Shown here: one piece after another, positions 63,620 to 64,000 of the stretch
Layout: each line of letters starts with the position of its first letter
Position numbering within the stretch: position 1 is the first letter of the stretch
Assembly: GCF_019212185.1 (NCBI RefSeq)
Contig: NZ_CP078138.1
Location: 1,780,501 to 1,844,500, forward strand
Direction: 5' to 3'
DNA: 64,000 bases
DNA from: Pseudomonas fluorescens
GTDB taxonomy: Bacteria; Pseudomonadota; Gammaproteobacteria; Pseudomonadales; Pseudomonadaceae
Made by a program: the position numbers and the translations under genes
The notes under the pieces: generated by a model
Database searches by the model: none
Told to the model about the DNA's origin: nothing
Seen by the model: the letters and a program-made list of their open reading frames with translations, nothing else

Positions 63620-64000
63620 TCATGCCATCTGGCGCATGACCGGTGTTGCCGTGCTCTTGCTGCGTGAATCCTTGGGCCCGTAGACACTGGCCGATTCCGG
63701 GAACAGGCTGAGCAACGCCAGGTACACCAGCGAGGCCAACCCCAGGGTCACTGGCAGGCTGATGTCGATGCCGCCCGCCAGCTCGCCGAGTACGCCGACG
63801 AATTGCCCCGGCAGGTTGACGAAACACAGGCCGACCAGTGCGCTGGGGATCCAGGCCCCGAGACCGCGCCAGTTCCAGCCGTGGCTGAACCAGTAGCGAC
63901 CGCCTTGTTCGCCGCGGGTGAACACTTGCAGGTCATCCGGGCAGTAGAAGCCGCGGCGCTTGAGCAGGCCGATGATCATGATCACCATCCACGGGGTGGT
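63620..64000 (-). CDS. NCS1-family nucleobase/cation transporter (partial)
   Basis: The C-terminal 126 residues of a transporter whose start lies beyond the right edge; the frame is open to base 64000. The tail includes MIIGLLKRRGFYCPDDLQVFTR, then RYWFSHGWNWRGLGAWIPSA, then GGIDISLPVTLGLASLVYLAL, which match the last helices of the NCS1 family (Cod/Fur/allantoin/hydantoin carriers). It would import a nucleobase-like or hydantoin-like compound. Transcribed toward the symporter gene on the same strand, with a REP doublet between. Confidence 0.85.
   Translation of the reverse strand, partial: TTPWMVIMIIGLLKRRGFYCPDDLQVFTRGEQGGRYWFSHGWNWRGLGAWIPSALVGLCFVNLPGQFVGVLGELAGGIDISLPVTLGLASLVYLALLSLFPESASVYGPKDSRSKSTATPVMRQMA

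Overview
The window is a GC-rich, gene-dense bacterial chromosome segment that looks like Pseudomonas, most likely the P. fluorescens complex. The reasons are the familiar gene neighbourhoods (VWA–MoxR–DUF748–cysK, hrpA next to aceK, a PA1414-type small gene beside a sodium:solute symporter and an NCS1 transporter), the many short 'GTAGGAGC…' REP palindromes typical of this group, strong codon bias with long antisense shadow frames, and an Anr-type box. I see no rRNA, tRNA, CRISPR array, prophage, transposase or plasmid gene. The species is inferred, not proven.

Layout. 1-4400: a cut cyclic-nucleotide-binding protein, oligopeptidase B, a small membrane protein, a YafJ-type amidotransferase and a DUF2937 protein. 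4417-9199: a LysR regulator divergent from an MFS carrier plus pxpABC (5-oxoprolinase). 9200-10568: a short islet with a peptidase-E-like gene and a gene remnant between near-identical direct repeats. 10569-16058: VWA protein, MoxR ATPase, DUF748 protein, cysK and an LpxO-like hydroxylase. 16059-17318: a DMT transporter behind a promoter/operator and a proline-rich leader ORF. 17337-30724: a catabolic island with a tripartite tricarboxylate transporter and LysR gene on the minus strand, and on the plus strand two MFS carriers, an amidohydrolase, a PdxA-like dehydrogenase, an enolase-superfamily dehydratase, an AraD1-type dehydratase and a semialdehyde dehydrogenase. The last three fit a non-phosphorylative sugar-acid route ending at 2-oxoglutarate.

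30735-48229 holds mostly core genes: a DMT carrier, aceK, hrpA, a FabH-like synthase, an OprP-type porin, a FemAB/GNAT-like protein, aqpZ, an ABC exporter, a cyclophilin, an alpha/beta hydrolase, a LysR gene, a small secreted protein and azoreductase. 48230-58611 includes a DMT carrier, a single-chain PheRS-like protein with its own anticodon-binding domain, an MscS channel, a DEAD-box helicase, a DUF899 protein, envelope proteins and a CvfB-like RNA-binding protein. 58697-64000 has a DMT carrier, a YbfB-type MFS carrier with a divergent LysR gene, an Anr-box-controlled PA1414-like small gene whose 5' leader may contain the counterpart of the SicX sRNA, an SSS symporter and a cut NCS1 transporter.

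The most unusual items are the mitochondrial-type PheRS-like gene at 49705 with an inverted repeat covering its ribosome-binding site, the PA1414/SicX-like locus near 61739-61998, the leader ORF upstream of the transporter at 16455, and the repeat-bounded islet at 9236-10560. Functional calls rest on reading protein motifs; no database search was run.
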